This document shows, piece after piece, positions 5,062 to 6,460 of a DNA stretch of 6,460 nucleotides. Every line of letters starts with the position of its first letter. Positions within the stretch are counted from its first letter, which is position 1. The stretch comes from an uncultured Clostridia bacterium (GTDB taxonomy: Bacteria > Bacillota > Clostridia > Oscillospirales > Ruminococcaceae): assembly GCA_937893735.1 (NCBI GenBank), contig CALBGD010000021.1:1-6460 (forward strand), written 5' to 3'. The notes under the pieces are model-generated. The model did no database searches, was not told where the DNA came from, and worked only from the letters and a program-made list of their open reading frames with translations. Position numbers and translations under genes: made by a program.

Positions 5062-6332
5062 TCAGAGAGCCTTCAGCGCTCGCTGACCGATATCCTTGCG
5101 GTAATGCGCGTTTTCAAAGGTTATTGTGTCCACTGCCTTGTAAGCCTTGTCAAGAGCCTCGCGGAGGTCTTTTCCGGTGGCTGTAACGCCGAGAACTCTG
5201 CCGCCGGCGGTGTAGTACTTGCCGTTTTCCAGCTTGGTTCCAGCATGGTAAACATAGGCGAGGGGGGACTGACCCTTTTCGTCCAGCCCGGAAATTTCCT
5301 TGCCGGTGACATACTTTTCAGGATAGCCGCCGCTTGCGATCACTACGCACGCGCAGGATTTGTCGCTCCACTTGATGTCGAGCTGGTCGAGCTTCTCCTC
5401 CCAGACAGCTTCCATGATGTCAACGAGGTCGGTTTCGAGCAGCGGGAGCACTACCTGAGTTTCAGGGTCGCCGAAGCGGCAGTTGTACTCAACAACCTTT
5501 GCGCCGTTCGGTGTGAGCATAAGACCAAAGTAAAGGCAGCCTTTGAACGGACGTCCCTCAGCCTGCATTGCGGCGATTGTCGGCTTGAATATCTTTTCCA
5601 TGCACTCAGCCTTGAACGCGTCAGTGTAGCAGGGATTCGGCGCGATGGTGCCCATTCCGCCGGTGTTCAGACCCTCGTCGTTGTCGTTGGCGCGCTTGTG
5701 ATCCATGGAGGATATCATCGGCTTCACAGTCTTGCCATCGGTGAATGCGAGCACTGTTACCTCCGGACCGGTCATGAATTCCTCAATAACTATCTCGCTG
5801 CCGGATTTTCCAAACTTACCGTCCAGCAGCATGGATTCAACTGCCGCCTTTGCCTCGTCAAAGTCCTTTGCGATGATAACGCCCTTGCCCAGAGCCAGAC
5901 CATGATGACTGCGGGGTAGCTGTTCTGCTGCCTGATGTATTCTATTGCCTTGTCAGCGTCTGTGAAGGTCTCATATCCTGCGGTGGGAATGCCGTACTTC
6001 TTCATCAGCGCCTTTGAGAATACCTTGCTTCCCTCCAGAATAGCCGCGTTTGCGCGGGGACCAAAGGTCTTGAAGCCCGCTTCATTGAGCCTGTCAACCA
6101 TTCCCATAACGAGGGGATCGTCCGGAGCCACAAAAACGTAATCCGGCTGGAGTTTCTTTGCCAGCTCGAGGATCCCGTCAAGGTCTGTCGCCTTTACAGG
6201 GAAGCACTCAGCCAGCGCGGAGATTCCGCCGTTTCCGGGAGCCGCCCAGATCTTTTCTACCTTGGGTGATTTGGAAAGAGCCGTGATGATTGCATGCTCG
6301 CGTCCGCCGCCGCCTACTACCAGAATATTCAT
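5062..6332 (-). pseudogene. purD: Phosphoribosylamine-glycine ligase (GAR synthetase), frameshifted by an apparent 7-base deletion
   Basis: PurD ligates glycine to 5-phosphoribosylamine with ATP, an early step of de novo purine synthesis in the cytosol. The start ATG at 6332-6330 gives MNILVVGGGGREHA, the family N-terminus. Then come APGNGG (31-36), a variant APDDPLVMG (69-77) where GPE.PL is common, and EGSKVFSK (100-107). After PAVI (residue 143, ending at 5904) the frame shifts. The other frame continues with GLALGKGV from 5901, then IEEFMTGPEVTV, NTGGMG, YNCRFGDPETQ and HYRKDIG, ending at the stop 5064-5062. The family reads K-A-D between VI and GLA.GKGV; here only two bases stand for those nine. 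Restoring 7 bases gives 425 residues, the normal length. As read, translation yields a truncated 208-codon-type frame with a garbled tail and no ATP-grasp core. All else is well conserved, so the lesion is recent or a sequence error. Confidence 0.93.
5899..5909 (-). other. Frameshift junction in purD
   Basis: On the minus strand the codons GTC ATC (5909-5904) are followed by AT and then GGT (5901-5899) in a frame shifted by two. The missing part should encode Lys-Ala-Asp of the VIKADGLALGKGV loop, including the family's conserved lysine. No homopolymer sits at the junction, which argues somewhat against a simple run-length sequencing error. Confidence 0.85.
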
Positions 6333-6342
6333 AGATAAAACG

Positions 6343-6348
6343 TCCTTT
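6343..6348 (-). promoter_or_regulatory. Ribosome binding site of purD
   Basis: On the minus strand AAAGGA lies ten bases before ATG 6332. It supports this start rather than any upstream in-frame ATG such as 6416, which lies outside the predicted transcript. Confidence 0.7.
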
Positions 6349-6349
6349 C

Positions 6350-6367
6350 GGGTAAAAAATTCTACCC
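6350..6367 (-). promoter_or_regulatory. Palindrome at the predicted purD transcript start
   Basis: GGGTA (6350-6354) and TACCC (6363-6367) form a perfect 5-bp inverted repeat around eight A/T-rich bases. The predicted transcript start (about 6365) falls inside it. It could be a 5' hairpin just before the ribosome binding site, or a repressor operator. The symmetry is seen; the role is inferred. Confidence 0.4.
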
Positions 6368-6371
6368 TTTT

Positions 6372-6400
6372 ATTGTAGCATAAATGCGACTTTTTTTCAA
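6372..6400 (-). promoter_or_regulatory. Sigma-A promoter of purD
   Basis: On the minus strand -35 TTGAAA (6400-6395) and -10 TACAAT (6377-6372) are spaced by 17 bases, with an extended -10 TG two bases before the hexamer. The predicted transcript start is near 6365, leaving a leader of about 33 bases, too short for a purine riboswitch. purD thus appears to head its own two-gene unit here instead of following other pur genes. Confidence 0.82.
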
Positions 6401-6460
6401 GGGCAACACCGCACAAAGATTGTGCGTGTATTGCGCCGTCAGATTTTTCGTCAGATTGTA
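6401..6460. repeat. Structured intergenic element: imperfect inverted repeat plus 12-base tandem repeat
   Basis: CGCACAA (6410-6416) and TTGTGCG (6420-6426) form a perfect 7-bp stem with a three-base loop. It extends outward, with small bulges, through GCAA/TTGC (6403-6406 with 6431-6434) and GG/CC (6401-6402 with 6436-6437). Immediately after come two 12-base near-identical units, CGTCAGATTTTT (6437-6448) and CGTCAGATTGTA (6449-6460), running to the window edge. There is no coding potential. The arrangement resembles a dispersed structured intergenic repeat or a small non-autonomous mobile element, cut off by the window end. It starts at the base next to the purD -35 hexamer. Confidence 0.5.

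Noticed and set aside
5104..5919. 271-codon open frame on the plus strand opposite purD
   Set aside because: The minus strand encodes conserved PurD motifs throughout. The plus frame has no ribosome binding site or domain and is a shadow.
6333..6371. Purine riboswitch in the purD leader
   Set aside because: The predicted leader is only about 33 bases, too short for the aptamer, and none of its conserved loop sequences are visible.
6333..6416. N-terminal extension of purD to ATG 6416
   Set aside because: It would start upstream of the -35 and -10 boxes of the predicted promoter. The family N-terminus begins at MNILVVGGGG, which has its own ribosome binding site.
6401..6460. CRISPR-like repeats at the right edge
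   Set aside because: The two 12-base units are directly adjacent with no spacer and differ at their ends. They are too short and too few for a CRISPR array.

Overview
The window looks like a chromosomal segment from a Gram-positive, clostridial-type bacterium (Bacillota), most likely of the Ruminococcus/Oscillospiraceae kind. That placement is inference. It rests on the Firmicute-type glycolytic gene order (pgk-tpiA-gpmI), strong AAGGAG/GGAGG ribosome binding sites, consensus sigma-A promoters and moderate G+C. No marker gene here fixes the genus.

Left part, + strand (1-3159): the 3' end of pgk, then tpiA, then gpmI, closed by a strong intrinsic terminator. These are three lower-glycolysis enzymes. 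The intercistronic gaps carry GC-rich hairpins, one of which (1472-1497) resembles a weak terminator or processing site. The striking feature is tpiA. The open frame starts 306 bases before the normal TIM start and encodes an extra 102-residue pentapeptide-repeat module fused in frame to a complete 257-residue triose-phosphate isomerase. A textbook Shine-Dalgarno sits at 636-641, just before the ATG at 651 that would start the ordinary enzyme. The gene may therefore make two products, a pentapeptide-TIM fusion and plain TIM. Codon use also changes at that junction.

Middle part, + strand (3183-4467): an independent unit with a near-consensus extended -10 promoter, two overlapping genes for paralogous small membrane proteins of unknown function (two predicted helices plus a conserved C-terminal cytosolic-type domain), and a terminator hairpin.

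Right part, - strand (6400 down to 4640): a promoter with a short palindrome near the predicted transcript start, purD (GAR synthetase, de novo purine synthesis), and, 11 bases after it, a small protein with about four membrane helices. This unit converges on the middle one. purD is broken: an apparent 7-base deletion in the ATP-grasp P-loop-like motif splits it into two frames. The lesion could be a real mutation or a sequence error. The far right edge (6401-6460) is a structured intergenic repeat-like element abutting the purD promoter.

There is no CRISPR array, tRNA, rRNA, transposase or recognisable defence system in the window. The best candidate for something undescribed is the pentapeptide-TIM nested gene, followed by the paralogous membrane pair.
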